Positions 36,224 through 45,813 of a stretch of DNA of 64,000 nucleotides are shown piece by piece; within the stretch, counting starts at the first letter, position 1; the number at the start of each line of letters is the position of its first letter. Source of the stretch: Acidobacteriota bacterium. Its GTDB lineage: Bacteria; Acidobacteriota; Terriglobia; Bryobacterales; Bryobacteraceae. The notes under the pieces were generated by a model. The model saw only the letters and a list, made by a program, of their open reading frames with translations, did not search any database and was not told where the DNA came from. The DNA lies in contig JAFKEE010000035.1 in NCBI GenBank assembly GCA_017307505.1, forward strand, positions 62,001 to 126,000, written 5' to 3'. A program made the position numbers and the translations under genes.

Positions 36224-37051
36224 ATGATTGTTGAGATCGACGGCGTACCCCTGCATCTGGCTCACCCCGACGCACTTTCCGTAAAGTGGGTTGGACAGGA
36301 GGAGGTCCTGCGGCAACTGCTGGCCGCCTGGCTGGTGGTGGACGAACGGGACATCCCGATGAATCCACGGCTGGTGGGCAAGCCGGGCGTGGGCAAAACG
36401 ACCCTCGCCTATGCCGCCGCATCGCGGCTGTCGCGCGAGATCTACATCATGCAGGCCACAGTCGATACGCGGCCGGAGGACCTGATCGTCCAGCCCGTGA
36501 TCGAAGGGCCGGGCCAGCTGCGGTACGTCGCTTCGCCTCTGGTGACTGCCATGCTGCGGGGCGGCATCGTCATTCTTGACGAAGGCAACCGGATGTCGGA
36601 GAAGAGCTGGGCGAGCCTGGCTCCGCTGCTCGATACCCGCCGCTATGTCGAAAGCATTGTCGCCGGCATCAAGATCCAGGCGCATCCCCTGTTCCGGCTG
36701 GTCGCCACCATGAACGACGACAGTTCGACGTTCGACCTGCCCGAGTACATCCATTCGCGGCTGCAGCCGCAGATCCTGATCGACTTCCCTGAGCGGGATG
36801 AAGAGCTGTCCATCCTGCGCGAAAACCTGCCGTTCGCCGACGATCGGATGCTGGAGTACGTCACCGACTTCCTGCAACAGGCGCACAACAACGACGAGCG
36901 CTTCACTGTCCGCGACGGAATCAATATCGGCCGGTACGCAATCAAACTGATGACTACCTTGGACGGGCGCGCCGACTTCACGCACGCGGTGCGTTTCTCC
37001 ATCGACAAAGTGCTCGGCGAGGAAGCTCTGCGGTATGCCCGGCGTCCCTGA
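36224..37051 (+). CDS. MoxR-type AAA+ ATPase
   Basis: 275 residues. Walker A is NPRLVGKPGVGKTTLAYAAA (near residue 47), Walker B is GGIVILDEGNRMSEKSW, sensor 1 is FRLVATMNDDSS, and the arginine finger region is LPEYIHSRLQPQILIDFPERDEE. The YIMQATVDTRPEDLIVQP stretch is the MoxR/AAA_5 helix-2 insert that grips substrates. The last 17 bases overlap the next gene, so the two are translated together. MoxR ATPases usually act as chaperones with a partner coded next door, often a VWA protein; here the partner is a 609-residue protein of unknown family without a clear MIDAS motif. Confidence 0.87.
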   Translation: MIVEIDGVPLHLAHPDALSVKWVGQEEVLRQLLAAWLVVDERDIPMNPRLVGKPGVGKTTLAYAAASRLSREIYIMQATVDTRPEDLIVQPVIEGPGQLRYVASPLVTAMLRGGIVILDEGNRMSEKSWASLAPLLDTRRYVESIVAGIKIQAHPLFRLVATMNDDSSTFDLPEYIHSRLQPQILIDFPERDEELSILRENLPFADDRMLEYVTDFLQQAHNNDERFTVRDGINIGRYAIKLMTTLDGRADFTHAVRFSIDKVLGEEALRYARRP

Positions 37052-38864
37052 GAGCCCGGCTGGAGAAGTCTCCAGCCTGCAGCGTGGGCATCTGCGCTAC
37101 TTCCCGGTGGTCCCTGGCCGCATGGAGTTTGCCACGGCGGTGCGGCGCACCCTGTTGGCCACCCGGCCCGAGGTGATTGCCGTGGAATTGCCGTCGTGGC
37201 TGCAACCTTTTTATGTGGAAGCGCTGGACCGGCTGCCGCAGTTTTCGGTCATAGTCTATCCAGAAGGGGGAGAAAGCGAGCGCGGTGTTTATGTCGTGGT
37301 CGAGCCGGCCGACCCGTTCGTGGAGGCACTGCGTACGGCACGGGAGATCGATGCAGAGATTCTGTTCCTGGAACCGAATGCCATCGACCGTCCGCATCTG
37401 CCTGATTCCTATCCGGATTCCCATTCTTTGCGCAGCATCCGGCTGGACGAATACATTGAGGCGTACCGGATCTTCCCGCAGCCGCGGAACGATGAGATCC
37501 AGGATCATGCCGCGGGCATGGCCTGGCGGCTGCAGGGCACCGATCCAACCAAACCAACAACTGTCGTTTTGAGCCTGAACCTGCTGGACGCGGTGCTGGA
37601 CGCCATGGAAGTGCCGCAGGATCCGCCGCAGGAGCGGAAAGACCTGACCGCGGATCTCGTGAATCCGCATCCCGACTGCCTGGCGGAGATCAGCCAGGAG
37701 TACCCGTTCCTACAGGAGAGGTACGAACAATACCGGACCCTGATGGGCGACGATGCCCTGACCGACCGGCGGCGCGTTCAGTACGAACTGCTCAAGGAAG
37801 CGGAGCGCAACTACCTCGCCCAGACCGGTGACTCGATTGCCCACTGGCAGCGTCGCATGATGGCGCGCTACACCCGGAACCTGGCCATGCTCGAGAACCA
37901 GCTCGTGGCCGGACTGTTCGACCTCACGGTGGCGGCGCGGGCGGTAGTGGACGACAACTATGCGTGGGAAGTCTGGCATGCCGCGAACTCCTACGCCTGG
38001 CAGGACGAGCACACGCAACTGGAGACCCTGAACCTCTCGGCGGAAGAGGTCTATCTGCACAGCCGGCGCATGCGCCTGCGGCGGCGGCTGCCGCGCAAGA
38101 AGCAGAAACTGATGCCGCGAGGTCTCAAGGAACGGCCCAAGGAGAAGTATCCCGGCGAGTGGGCTGAGCAGCTCGATGGGAACTCCATCTGCAGCTACCC
38201 GCCGGAAGACCTCGTGATCGAAGACTACGGCAAATTCCTCAGGGAGCGCGCCAAGAGCATCCTGAGGGAAGAGCGGGTGCGGGTGGAGCCGTTCACCACC
38301 TCCGTGCACGACGGCATCGACATCCGTGAGACCATCCGCAACTGGCACGAGGGAAAGATCTACGTCCGGAAGTTCGAGCGGCTCTCGGGGGATGTCGGGG
38401 CGGTGGTGGTGATCTTCGACGAGGATCCGCTGGACCGCTACACCTACATGACCACGTGGCTGGGCGAGCACCAGAACGAAAGTGACATGGCGTACTATGC
38501 CACGCAGCCATTCGAACACCTGGTAGGGCCGGGGATCGGACGGGCGGAGTATGGCGGATTCCTGATGGTGCTGCCGCCGCGCCGGATGTTCGACGTCTGG
38601 AGCGATCCGGACTACGATTTTGCCGAAACGAAGCCGGAGCGGCTGCTGATGGCGGCGCTGGACTACTCCGTGGAGCGGCATGTTGTCTACGTCGCGGCGA
38701 AGCCGCCGCGCTCGATCTTCCGGTCGATTGCAGCGCATCTGAACCGGCAGATCATCTACATTCCCATTGGGCAGCTCTCCCCCACTAAGCTGAAGAAACT
38801 ACGTATAGTTCACGTTCTGGACAGTCATGAAAGAAGGAAAGTGGCAAAAGACTTTTTATGGTGA
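37035..38864 (+). CDS. Large unrecognised protein coupled to the MoxR-type ATPase
   Basis: 609 residues, starting inside the ATPase gene. Residues 20-120 (LRYFPVVPGRMEFATAVRRTLLATRPEVIAVELPSW, SVIVYPEGG) recall the start of TraB/PrgY- or DUF5682-like proteins, which also pair with MoxR ATPases, but this is a resemblance only. A helical middle follows, with a very basic patch (RRMRLRRRLPRKKQKLMPRGLKERPKEK) near 345-375. The C-terminal third contains DGIDIRETIRNWHEGKIYVRKFERLSGDVGAVVVIFDEDP and AEYGGFLMVLPPRRMFDVWSD. No signal peptide or membrane helix. I cannot name its function. Confidence 0.75.
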   Translation: MPGVPESPAGEVSSLQRGHLRYFPVVPGRMEFATAVRRTLLATRPEVIAVELPSWLQPFYVEALDRLPQFSVIVYPEGGESERGVYVVVEPADPFVEALRTAREIDAEILFLEPNAIDRPHLPDSYPDSHSLRSIRLDEYIEAYRIFPQPRNDEIQDHAAGMAWRLQGTDPTKPTTVVLSLNLLDAVLDAMEVPQDPPQERKDLTADLVNPHPDCLAEISQEYPFLQERYEQYRTLMGDDALTDRRRVQYELLKEAERNYLAQTGDSIAHWQRRMMARYTRNLAMLENQLVAGLFDLTVAARAVVDDNYAWEVWHAANSYAWQDEHTQLETLNLSAEEVYLHSRRMRLRRRLPRKKQKLMPRGLKERPKEKYPGEWAEQLDGNSICSYPPEDLVIEDYGKFLRERAKSILREERVRVEPFTTSVHDGIDIRETIRNWHEGKIYVRKFERLSGDVGAVVVIFDEDPLDRYTYMTTWLGEHQNESDMAYYATQPFEHLVGPGIGRAEYGGFLMVLPPRRMFDVWSDPDYDFAETKPERLLMAALDYSVERHVVYVAAKPPRSIFRSIAAHLNRQIIYIPIGQLSPTKLKKLRIVHVLDSHERRKVAKDFLW

Positions 38865-38909
38865 AACCGGGATTGGCGAATCGTGCGTCAGTACCTGGGT
38901 AAGCCCTGA

Positions 38910-38915
38910 TATACT
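38910..38915 (+). promoter_or_regulatory. Extended -10 promoter element of the large NHL gene
   Basis: TGA-TATACT ends at 38915, the same hexamer as before the other NHL gene. The transcript would begin near 38922 and give a leader of about 20 bases before ATG 38943. No convincing -35 is seen. Confidence 0.4.
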
Positions 38916-38942
38916 GAGAGTTTGCGTACCTTGAGACCAACA

Positions 38943-41702
38943 ATGAAGTGGACCGTCTTCTTACTCGCTGCCTCGGCGTTGTGCCAGGCGCAGCAGTACT
39001 CCACCGGCCAAGCGGCCCGACTCGTGATTGGCCAGTTGCCCTTCACGGCCCAGGATCCAGGATCCAGCGACAAGCGGCTGGGTTCGATCGGCGGTGTATC
39101 CTTTGCTGCCGATACGTTGGTAGTTGCTGATTCCAATGGCGTTGGCGGCTCACCGATCAACAACCGGGTGGTCATTTATAAGAACGTCAGTTCCTTTGTT
39201 CCGGACCGTCTGGCGCCCTTTCCACAGATCAGCGACCGCTGCAACGCCTGCGTGGGCCAAGCCACGGTTGTCTTAGGACAGCCTGACTTCACCAGCGGCC
39301 CGATCATCGACAGCAATGGCGACGGCACGATCGATCAGAAGGACATTCCCGCCACGGCAGCCGACACGCTGCGCCGGCCGCTGGGCGTGGCATACAACGG
39401 GCGAATTCTCGCCGTCGCGGACACCGACAACAACCGCGTCCTGATCTGGAAGAGCCTGCCAAATGTGAACAAGCAGCCGGCGGACCTGGTTGTGGGGCAG
39501 TCGAGCTTTACGACCTCCAAGCCGGGTACCACCGCCTCCACGCTGCGCGGTCCGGAAGGCCTCTGGCTGGATGACAACAACGGGCTGTGGGTGGCCGACA
39601 CCGGGAACAGCCGGGTGCTCTACTACGGAGAGATCACGCAGAATGGGCAGAGCGCCAAGATTGCCCTGGGCCAGAAAGATCTCAATACGAATCAGCAGCT
39701 TGCCGCGTTCCCGGACTACAAGACGACCGATCGTTCGCTACTGTCGCCGACGTCCGTTTCGATCAACGGGTCCAGGCTCTTTGTGGCCGACCTGGGCGCC
39801 AACCGAGTGCTGATCTGGAACACGATTCCCACGCAGACAGAGCAGCCCGCGAACATGGTGCTGGGCCAGCCGGACTTCGTTTCGAATACGCATAACAACT
39901 CGGCCGCCCTGTGTCCCCAGCAAGGTGTGGACGCGAATGACGAACCCACCTATCCGGACCGTTGCGGCCGGACGATGGAAATGCCCCGCGCCGTCATTTC
40001 GGACGGGGTGCGCCTGTATGTCGCCGATGCCGGCAACGACCGTGTGATGATCTGGAATTCGTTCCCGACCTCCAACGCGCAGATTGCCGACATGATCATC
40101 GGCCAGCAGGGTCCGTCGTTGAACTTGGCCTCCGATTCGGCCGAACCGCGGCGTATTTCCTCCACTGACTCGTTCCGGACCCCCATTTCGATGGCCTGGG
40201 ACGGGCAGAATCTGTACGTCGCTGACACGTTTAACCGCCGCGTGGTGGCCTATACGCCGGGCGACTTCTCCCTGCCGCTGACGGCCGTGCGCAACGCACC
40301 GAGCCCCGATAACCACTCCACGGGCCGCATCACGCTGGGCGGGACGATGGAAGCGGACTACGAGATCTCAGTGAAGATCGGCAACAATACCGTCAAGAAT
40401 TCGGACGGGACCGTAGTCGACCCGACAGAGTATAAGTACAAGACCGTCAAGGACGACACCTTCGACACAGTGATCGACCAGTTGGTGTTCATCATCAACA
40501 GCAGCGATCCGTATGTGATGGCGGCTCCGAACAAGGACGCGCAGGTTGTGGTTCTGACGGCCCGGGCCTCCGGCGTGGAAGGCAATAACGTCACGCTCGC
40601 GACGACGGTGACGCCGGGCACGGCGAAGTTGACTGTGACCAGCAGTGGAGCGACCCTCACGGGCGGCCAGGATCCGTCGCTGATCGCGCCGTTCTCTCTG
40701 GTGACCGTGCTGGGCGACAATCTCTCCGATCAGACCACATCTGTGGCCGATTTGACTCAGCCGCTGCCCAAGGAACTGGGTGGCGTGCAGTTCTTTGTGG
40801 ATGGCCTGCAGGCTCCCCTACTGGCCGTGGCGCCGAACCGGATCCTGGCCCAGATTCCCCTGGAAACCAATGATTCGACAAGCGCGGCGGGCATCCTGCG
40901 CGTGAAGCGGAACGATGGCTCGGTGACGGTTTCGACAGCAGTGGCGATCCCGATCATCAGCCAGAATCCTTCGGTCTTCAGCGACCAGAGCCTGGATCCG
41001 AAGCCGGGTCTGGCCTACCACTACTCGAGTTCGGCCACCGGGACCATCTCGGTGGACGGCACGGCGCAGGGTGGCGACGTAATCACGATCAAGATTCACG
41101 ATCGCGAAACGACCTACACGGTTCAGTCCAATGACACTCTGGTGATGGTGCGCGACGCTCTAGTGGCGCTGATCAATGCCAGCGACCCCGAGGTGGAGGC
41201 GTTCCCCTCCGGCTTCTACTCGCGCCTGAGGCTGCGCGCCCGCATCCCGGGTCCGGAAGGCAATGGAATTCCCTTCTCCGCGACGGCTTCGACGGGTTCT
41301 TCGGTGATTGTGACCGCCTTCAATTCGACGCTGTGCTGCGCGAATGAAGAAGGCGCTCCGGTGACGGCGGACAATCCGGCGGTGCCTGGAGAGACGATTG
41401 TGGTGCTCGCCAGCGGCCTAGGGATCGTGAACCCCCAGGAAGCGCGCGACGCGATGACAACGGGTATGCCCTACTTCGGACCGGCGCTGAACGACGCGTC
41501 GGAGTCGGTCTCCTCGCTCGCGGGCGGCAAGACGGCGAATGTCCTCTTCGCGGGCCTGCGGCGCGGCTCAGTGGGCATCTACGAAGTTCAACTGGAACTC
41601 AATCCGGATCTTGTGACGGATGCGCAGACGCAGGTGACGATCGCGCAAAGTTTCGAGGTCTCGAATATCTTCACGATTCCAGTCGTAAAAGTTAGACCTT
41701 AG
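38943..41702 (+). CDS. Secreted NHL-propeller protein with two sheath-like and Solibacteres-type C-terminal domains
   Basis: 919 residues from ATG 38943, with signal peptide MKWTVFLLAASALCQAQ; a TTG at 38922 would fall at the predicted transcription start. Residues to about 450 are long NHL blades (RILAVADTDNNRVLIWKSLP, GLWVADTGNSRVLYYGEI, RLFVADLGANRVLIWNTIP, RLYVADAGNDRVMIWNSFP, NLYVADTFNRRVVAYTPGD) alternating with a VLGQPDF motif. After these come two related units of about 85 residues, one at 40321-40610 and one at 41035-41295, of the form tunable-strand, DTLVMVRDALVALINASDP, then LRARIPGPEGNGIPF. They split a TIGR03437-like domain (SLVTVLGDNLSDQ, VDGLQAPLLAVAPNRILAQIP). The role is unknown. 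Confidence 0.85.
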   Translation: MKWTVFLLAASALCQAQQYSTGQAARLVIGQLPFTAQDPGSSDKRLGSIGGVSFAADTLVVADSNGVGGSPINNRVVIYKNVSSFVPDRLAPFPQISDRCNACVGQATVVLGQPDFTSGPIIDSNGDGTIDQKDIPATAADTLRRPLGVAYNGRILAVADTDNNRVLIWKSLPNVNKQPADLVVGQSSFTTSKPGTTASTLRGPEGLWLDDNNGLWVADTGNSRVLYYGEITQNGQSAKIALGQKDLNTNQQLAAFPDYKTTDRSLLSPTSVSINGSRLFVADLGANRVLIWNTIPTQTEQPANMVLGQPDFVSNTHNNSAALCPQQGVDANDEPTYPDRCGRTMEMPRAVISDGVRLYVADAGNDRVMIWNSFPTSNAQIADMIIGQQGPSLNLASDSAEPRRISSTDSFRTPISMAWDGQNLYVADTFNRRVVAYTPGDFSLPLTAVRNAPSPDNHSTGRITLGGTMEADYEISVKIGNNTVKNSDGTVVDPTEYKYKTVKDDTFDTVIDQLVFIINSSDPYVMAAPNKDAQVVVLTARASGVEGNNVTLATTVTPGTAKLTVTSSGATLTGGQDPSLIAPFSLVTVLGDNLSDQTTSVADLTQPLPKELGGVQFFVDGLQAPLLAVAPNRILAQIPLETNDSTSAAGILRVKRNDGSVTVSTAVAIPIISQNPSVFSDQSLDPKPGLAYHYSSSATGTISVDGTAQGGDVITIKIHDRETTYTVQSNDTLVMVRDALVALINASDPEVEAFPSGFYSRLRLRARIPGPEGNGIPFSATASTGSSVIVTAFNSTLCCANEEGAPVTADNPAVPGETIVVLASGLGIVNPQEARDAMTTGMPYFGPALNDASESVSSLAGGKTANVLFAGLRRGSVGIYEVQLELNPDLVTDAQTQVTIAQSFEVSNIFTIPVVKVRP

Positions 41703-41731
41703 CGGCGGAAACGCTGCAATGCCGGACCTAT

Positions 41732-41760
41732 GCCGGGCGGGCCTGCGGGCCTTGCCCGGC
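41732..41760. terminator. Bidirectional Rho-independent terminator
   Basis: GCCGGGC (41732-41738) pairs with GCCCGGC (41754-41760) with an inner GGCC stem, followed by CATTTTTA on the plus strand. It lies 30 bases after the NHL gene and five beyond the stop of the converging small gene. Confidence 0.75.
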
Positions 41761-41765
41761 CATTT

Positions 41766-42041
41766 TTATGTAGCGGGCTGCCCGCCGGGCACATAGACGG
41801 CATGCTTGGCTGCGCGGAGCAAGTCCCGGGCCGTATCCGCCTTATCTTCCGTCACATAGAAGAACGCGCCGATGAGCTCGCGGATGAACAGCACGCCTCC
41901 GCGGTAGCGGTCCGGCTCGACCAGATAGTCGAGGTCCGCCTCGTCCAGCAACTTTTCCACAGCCTTCGACTCGCTCAGCCGTTTCCCTATATAAATGAGG
42001 ACGAGTTCCTGGTCCCCGAAAAAAGCGTCATCCCGGCGCAT
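41766..42041 (-). CDS. Small cytosolic protein, DUF2007-like
   Basis: 91 residues from ATG 42041 with GGAAGAG 5 bases upstream; the frame is open to 42092 but that part lacks a ribosome site. It reads as a small alpha-beta fold: ELVLIYIGKRLSESKAVEKLLDEADLDYLVEPDRYRGG, then VLFIRELIGAFFYVTEDKADTARDLLRA. The alternation resembles the small putative signal-transducing DUF2007 domains. It is divergent from dprA. Confidence 0.6.
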   Translation of the reverse strand: MRRDDAFFGDQELVLIYIGKRLSESKAVEKLLDEADLDYLVEPDRYRGGVLFIRELIGAFFYVTEDKADTARDLLRAAKHAVYVPGGQPAT

Positions 42042-42106
42042 AGTGCTCTTCCAGCGTAACGCAGACAGAGAGCCCTGCCCCATTCCCGGCACTCACTTAC
42101 TGGAAT

Positions 42107-43258
42107 ATGCCGCCTCCGACGTGTGTCCATACCGCTGAACATCTGCTGCACTGGCTTGCCCTGCGGCTGACTCCGGGCCTTGGTGCTCGAAAGACTACCC
42201 TTCTTCTGGAGCGATTTGGCTCTCCGGAAGCAATATTTCGAGCCTCGCCGACGGAACTGGAGGCTGCGGGCCTGCCCGGTTCGGCCGCGCGGAGCCTGGC
42301 CAGCGGCTGCGCCTTTGAAGACGCGGCCGAGCAGCAGGAGAGGCTGAAGGCGACGGGGACCCAGGTGGTCACCTTTACGGATGCGAACTACCCGCCGCAG
42401 TTGCGCCAGATCTACGATCCGCCGCCCCTGCTCTTCGCCCAGGGGCGCGTGGAGTTGCTGGAGACGGTCATGGTGGCGATGGTGGGCAGCCGGCGGCCCA
42501 GCACCTATGGCGTTGTGGCGGCGGAGCACCTGGCCATCGATCTGGCCAAAGCGGGAGTGACGGTATCGAGCGGCATGGCCAAGGGCATCGACACAGCCGC
42601 CCATTTGGGGGCACTGAATGCCGGAGGGGGCACCTGCGCGGTTTTCGGATGTGGTCTGGACATCATCTACCCGGCGGAGAACCGGAAGCTGGCGGCGCGA
42701 ATTGCGGCGGAAGGCCTGCTGTTGAGCGAATTCCCCTTGGGCACGCCGGCGCATCCGCAGAATTTCCCCATCCGGAACCGGATCGTCAGCGGGCTGTCGG
42801 ACGGGGTCGTGGTGGTGGAGGGAGTACAGTATAGCGGCAGTCTGATTACAGCCCGGCTGGCGCTGGACCAGAACAAGGAGGTCTTCGCGGTACCGGGCAA
42901 CATCACCTCGAAACTGAGCTTCGGACCCAACCTTTTATTAAAACAGGGGGCGCAGCTGGTGCAGTCGGCGGCCGACATTCTGGACGGATTGAGTTGGGAA
43001 ACCAGGTCAAAACTGGCCAGGCAGGCGGAGCTCCCGCTGGAGGAGCCGGCCGGGCAGGATCCGGGGCCGATGGCTGGCATTGCGTCACAAGTCCTTTCTT
43101 TGCTTAAGGTTGATACGCCGCTGCATCTGGACAGCCTGCTGGAGCATCTGTTGGATTGTTCGCCATCCGAGGTGATCGCCACGCTGTTCGAACTGGAATT
43201 GCGAGGGCAGGTCCGCCAACTCCCCGGCCGCAGTTATGTTAAGGTGTGGTACGAGTGA
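42107..43258 (+). CDS. dprA: DNA-processing protein DprA
   Basis: 383 residues. After a helix-hairpin-helix-like N-terminus (WLALRLTPGLGARKTTLLLERFGSPE) comes the Rossmann-like DprA core: VAMVGSRRPSTYGVVAAEHLAIDLA, VSSGMAKGIDTAAHLGALNAGG, FGCGLDIIYPAENRKLA, LLSEFPLGTPAHPQNFPIRNRIVSGLSDGVVVVE, SGSLITARLALDQNKEVFAVPG and GPNLLLKQGAQLV. The C-terminal 75 residues hold a winged helix (SLLEHLLDCSPSEVIATLFELELRGQVRQLPG). It loads RecA on incoming single strands during transformation. It is followed by topA 70 bases later, the common dprA-topA order. Confidence 0.94.
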   Translation: MPPPTCVHTAEHLLHWLALRLTPGLGARKTTLLLERFGSPEAIFRASPTELEAAGLPGSAARSLASGCAFEDAAEQQERLKATGTQVVTFTDANYPPQLRQIYDPPPLLFAQGRVELLETVMVAMVGSRRPSTYGVVAAEHLAIDLAKAGVTVSSGMAKGIDTAAHLGALNAGGGTCAVFGCGLDIIYPAENRKLAARIAAEGLLLSEFPLGTPAHPQNFPIRNRIVSGLSDGVVVVEGVQYSGSLITARLALDQNKEVFAVPGNITSKLSFGPNLLLKQGAQLVQSAADILDGLSWETRSKLARQAELPLEEPAGQDPGPMAGIASQVLSLLKVDTPLHLDSLLEHLLDCSPSEVIATLFELELRGQVRQLPGRSYVKVWYE

Positions 43259-43328
43259 ACTGCCTGGGAGACGGCCCTGCCGCCCCCGGAGCCGTGTCGA
43301 ATCGGAATTCATCTTTTAGTTACCTGTT

Positions 43329-45779
43329 ATGGCCAAATCTCTCGTGATCGTCGAATCGCCCGCGAAGGCGAAGACGATCGGCAAGTATCTGGGTAAGGGC
43401 TTCACGGTCAAGGCCAGTCTGGGCCACGTGAAAGACCTGCCCAAGAATGACATCGCGGTGGACGTCGACCACGACTTCCGTCCTTCTTATGTGGTGATCG
43501 AGGGCAAGAAAAAGCTCATCGACGAACTGCGCAAGGCGGCGAAAGACTCCGACGCCGTGTACCTCGCAGCTGACCCTGACCGCGAAGGCGAAGCGATCTG
43601 CTACCACCTGCAGGAGGAACTGCAGCCCAAGAAGGGTGAGGGGCCCAGCGTCTACCGCGTCACCTTCAATGAAATCACGGCGAACGCGGTGCGGAAGGCG
43701 TTTGAGACGCCGCGCGCGGTGGATACAAACCTGGTGGATGCCCAGCAGGCGCGGCGTGTGCTGGACCGGCTGGTAGGCTACAAGATTTCCCCGCTCCTGT
43801 GGGACAAGGTGCGGCGCGGGCTGTCGGCGGGCCGCGTCCAGACGGTCGCCCTGCGCATGATTGTGGACCGGGAGCGTGAGATTCGCTCGTTCGTCAAGCA
43901 GGAGTACTGGTCGGTTGAAGTTCACCTGAACGCCAAGAAGGCGCCTGTGCTGAAGGCTAATCTGGCCAAGCGCGATGGGGCGAACATCGAGATTCCGGAC
44001 CAGACTTCGGCGGATGCAATTGTGACGGCGCTGGAAGGCGCGCAGTATGTGGTCCGCACGGTGACGACACGCGAGAAGCGGCGTCATGCGGTGCCGCCTT
44101 TCATCACGTCCACTTTGCAGCAGGAGTCGGCCCGCAAGCTGCGCTTCAGCGTGAAGCGCACGATGATGCTGGCCCAGCGGCTGTATGAAGGCGTCGAGCT
44201 TGGGGAAGAGGGCTCGGTCGGTCTGATCACCTATATGCGTACCGATTCGACGCGCGTCAGCGACGACGCGTTGAAAGAGGTGCGGGAGATGATCGGGCAG
44301 CGCTTCGGCGCGCAGTACCTGCCGGAGTCGCCCAACGTTTACAAGACGAAGAAGGCGGCGCAGGACGCGCACGAAGCCATTCGTCCGACCTCGGCGATGA
44401 GGCATCCGGACCAGGTGGCGCCTTATCTGTCGGAAGACGAGCTGAAAGTTTACCGGCTGGTATGGATGCGCTTTGTGGCGTCGCAGATGACGCCGGCCGT
44501 GTTCGACCAGACGACGATCGAAGTGGTGGCGCAGGGCACGGACAACTCCGAGTACCTGATGCGGGCCACGGGCAGCGTGCCGAAGTTCGACGGCTTCCAG
44601 GCTGTCTATAAGGAAGGCAAGGACCAGAAGGACGAGGAAGACGACGAGGAGAGTGCCCGGCTGCCGCAAGTGAGCGACGGCGAGACACTGCGCTTCAAGG
44701 CCATCCATCCGGAGCAGCATTTCACAGAGCCGCCGCCCCGATTCACGGAAGCGACGCTGGTGAAGGAGCTGGAATCGGACGGCGTGGGCCGGCCGTCCAC
44801 CTACGCTTCGATCCTGTCAACGATCCAGGAACGCGAGTATGTGAAGCGCGAGGGCGGCAAGTTCATCCCCACCGAGTTAGGGGTGGTGGTGACGGAACTG
44901 CTGGTGGAGAGCTTCGCTGACATCTTCGACGTGAACTACACGGCTCGGATGGAGGACGACCTCGACGAGATCGAAGAAGGCAAGCTCGACTGGCACGTCG
45001 CGATGGCGGATTTCTACAACCGCTTTCTGAAAGACCTGGAAGAGGCCGAGCGGTCGATGCGCGACATCAAGCGCATGGAACTGCCGACGGACCAGATCTG
45101 CGAGAAGTGCGGCAAGCCGATGGTGATCAAGTGGGGCAAGCACGGCAGCTTCCTGGCATGTACGGGCTACCCCGAGTGCACCAACACGCGGCAGCTGAAC
45201 AAGGGCATCCACGAGTTGGACAGCCCGGAGAACGGCGAGGAGAAAGTAGAGATCTCCGAGCAGGACGCGACGGAGTACTGTCCGAACTGCGGGCGTGAAA
45301 TGGTCCTGAAGAAGGGCCGCTTCGGAACGTTCCTGGCCTGCACCGGTTATCCGGACTGCAAGACGACCAAGCAACTGGGCCAGGCCCAGAAGCAGCCGGA
45401 CGTGATCCTGGACGAGAAATGCCCTCTGTGCGATCACAACCTGGTGACGAAGAGCGGCCGCTTCGGCGAGTTCACAGCCTGTTCGAACTATCCGAAGTGC
45501 AAGTATGTCAAGCAGAAGACCATCGGTGTAATGTGCCCGCAGTGCGGCACGGGCGAGATCAGCGAGCGGCGCAGCAAGCGCGGCAAGACGTTCTACGGGT
45601 GTACGCGGTATCCGGACTGCGACTTTGTCGCCTGGGCGCGGCCGATTCCGGAGAAGTGCCCCGAGTGCGGATCGCCCTACCTGGTGGACAAGGTTCTGAA
45701 ATCCGGCCACTTCGCGCAGTGCCCCAACAAGGAGTGCAAGTACAAGCGCGAGGTGGAGGAGACCCCAGTCTCGGCGTAA
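43329..45779 (+). CDS. topA: DNA topoisomerase I
   Basis: 816 residues. The toprim domain has SLVIVESPAKAKTIGKYLG (Glu9) and YLAADPDREGEAI (Asp82, Asp84, Glu86), and the active tyrosine is Tyr302 in GLITYMRTDSTRVS. GRPSTYASILSTIQEREYV and the gate domain follow. The C-terminus carries five zinc-ribbon units, beginning with CEKCGKPM, CPNCGREM, CPLCDHNL, CPQCGTGE and CPECGSPY, each ending in CTGYPECxN-type cysteines. It relaxes negative supercoils. Length and the five ribbons are within the normal range for topA in this group. Confidence 0.95.
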   Translation: MAKSLVIVESPAKAKTIGKYLGKGFTVKASLGHVKDLPKNDIAVDVDHDFRPSYVVIEGKKKLIDELRKAAKDSDAVYLAADPDREGEAICYHLQEELQPKKGEGPSVYRVTFNEITANAVRKAFETPRAVDTNLVDAQQARRVLDRLVGYKISPLLWDKVRRGLSAGRVQTVALRMIVDREREIRSFVKQEYWSVEVHLNAKKAPVLKANLAKRDGANIEIPDQTSADAIVTALEGAQYVVRTVTTREKRRHAVPPFITSTLQQESARKLRFSVKRTMMLAQRLYEGVELGEEGSVGLITYMRTDSTRVSDDALKEVREMIGQRFGAQYLPESPNVYKTKKAAQDAHEAIRPTSAMRHPDQVAPYLSEDELKVYRLVWMRFVASQMTPAVFDQTTIEVVAQGTDNSEYLMRATGSVPKFDGFQAVYKEGKDQKDEEDDEESARLPQVSDGETLRFKAIHPEQHFTEPPPRFTEATLVKELESDGVGRPSTYASILSTIQEREYVKREGGKFIPTELGVVVTELLVESFADIFDVNYTARMEDDLDEIEEGKLDWHVAMADFYNRFLKDLEEAERSMRDIKRMELPTDQICEKCGKPMVIKWGKHGSFLACTGYPECTNTRQLNKGIHELDSPENGEEKVEISEQDATEYCPNCGREMVLKKGRFGTFLACTGYPDCKTTKQLGQAQKQPDVILDEKCPLCDHNLVTKSGRFGEFTACSNYPKCKYVKQKTIGVMCPQCGTGEISERRSKRGKTFYGCTRYPDCDFVAWARPIPEKCPECGSPYLVDKVLKSGHFAQCPNKECKYKREVEETPVSA

Positions 45780-45813
45780 GGAATAGCGGCGCTGCGGCTG
45801 GGCATATCTGGTT

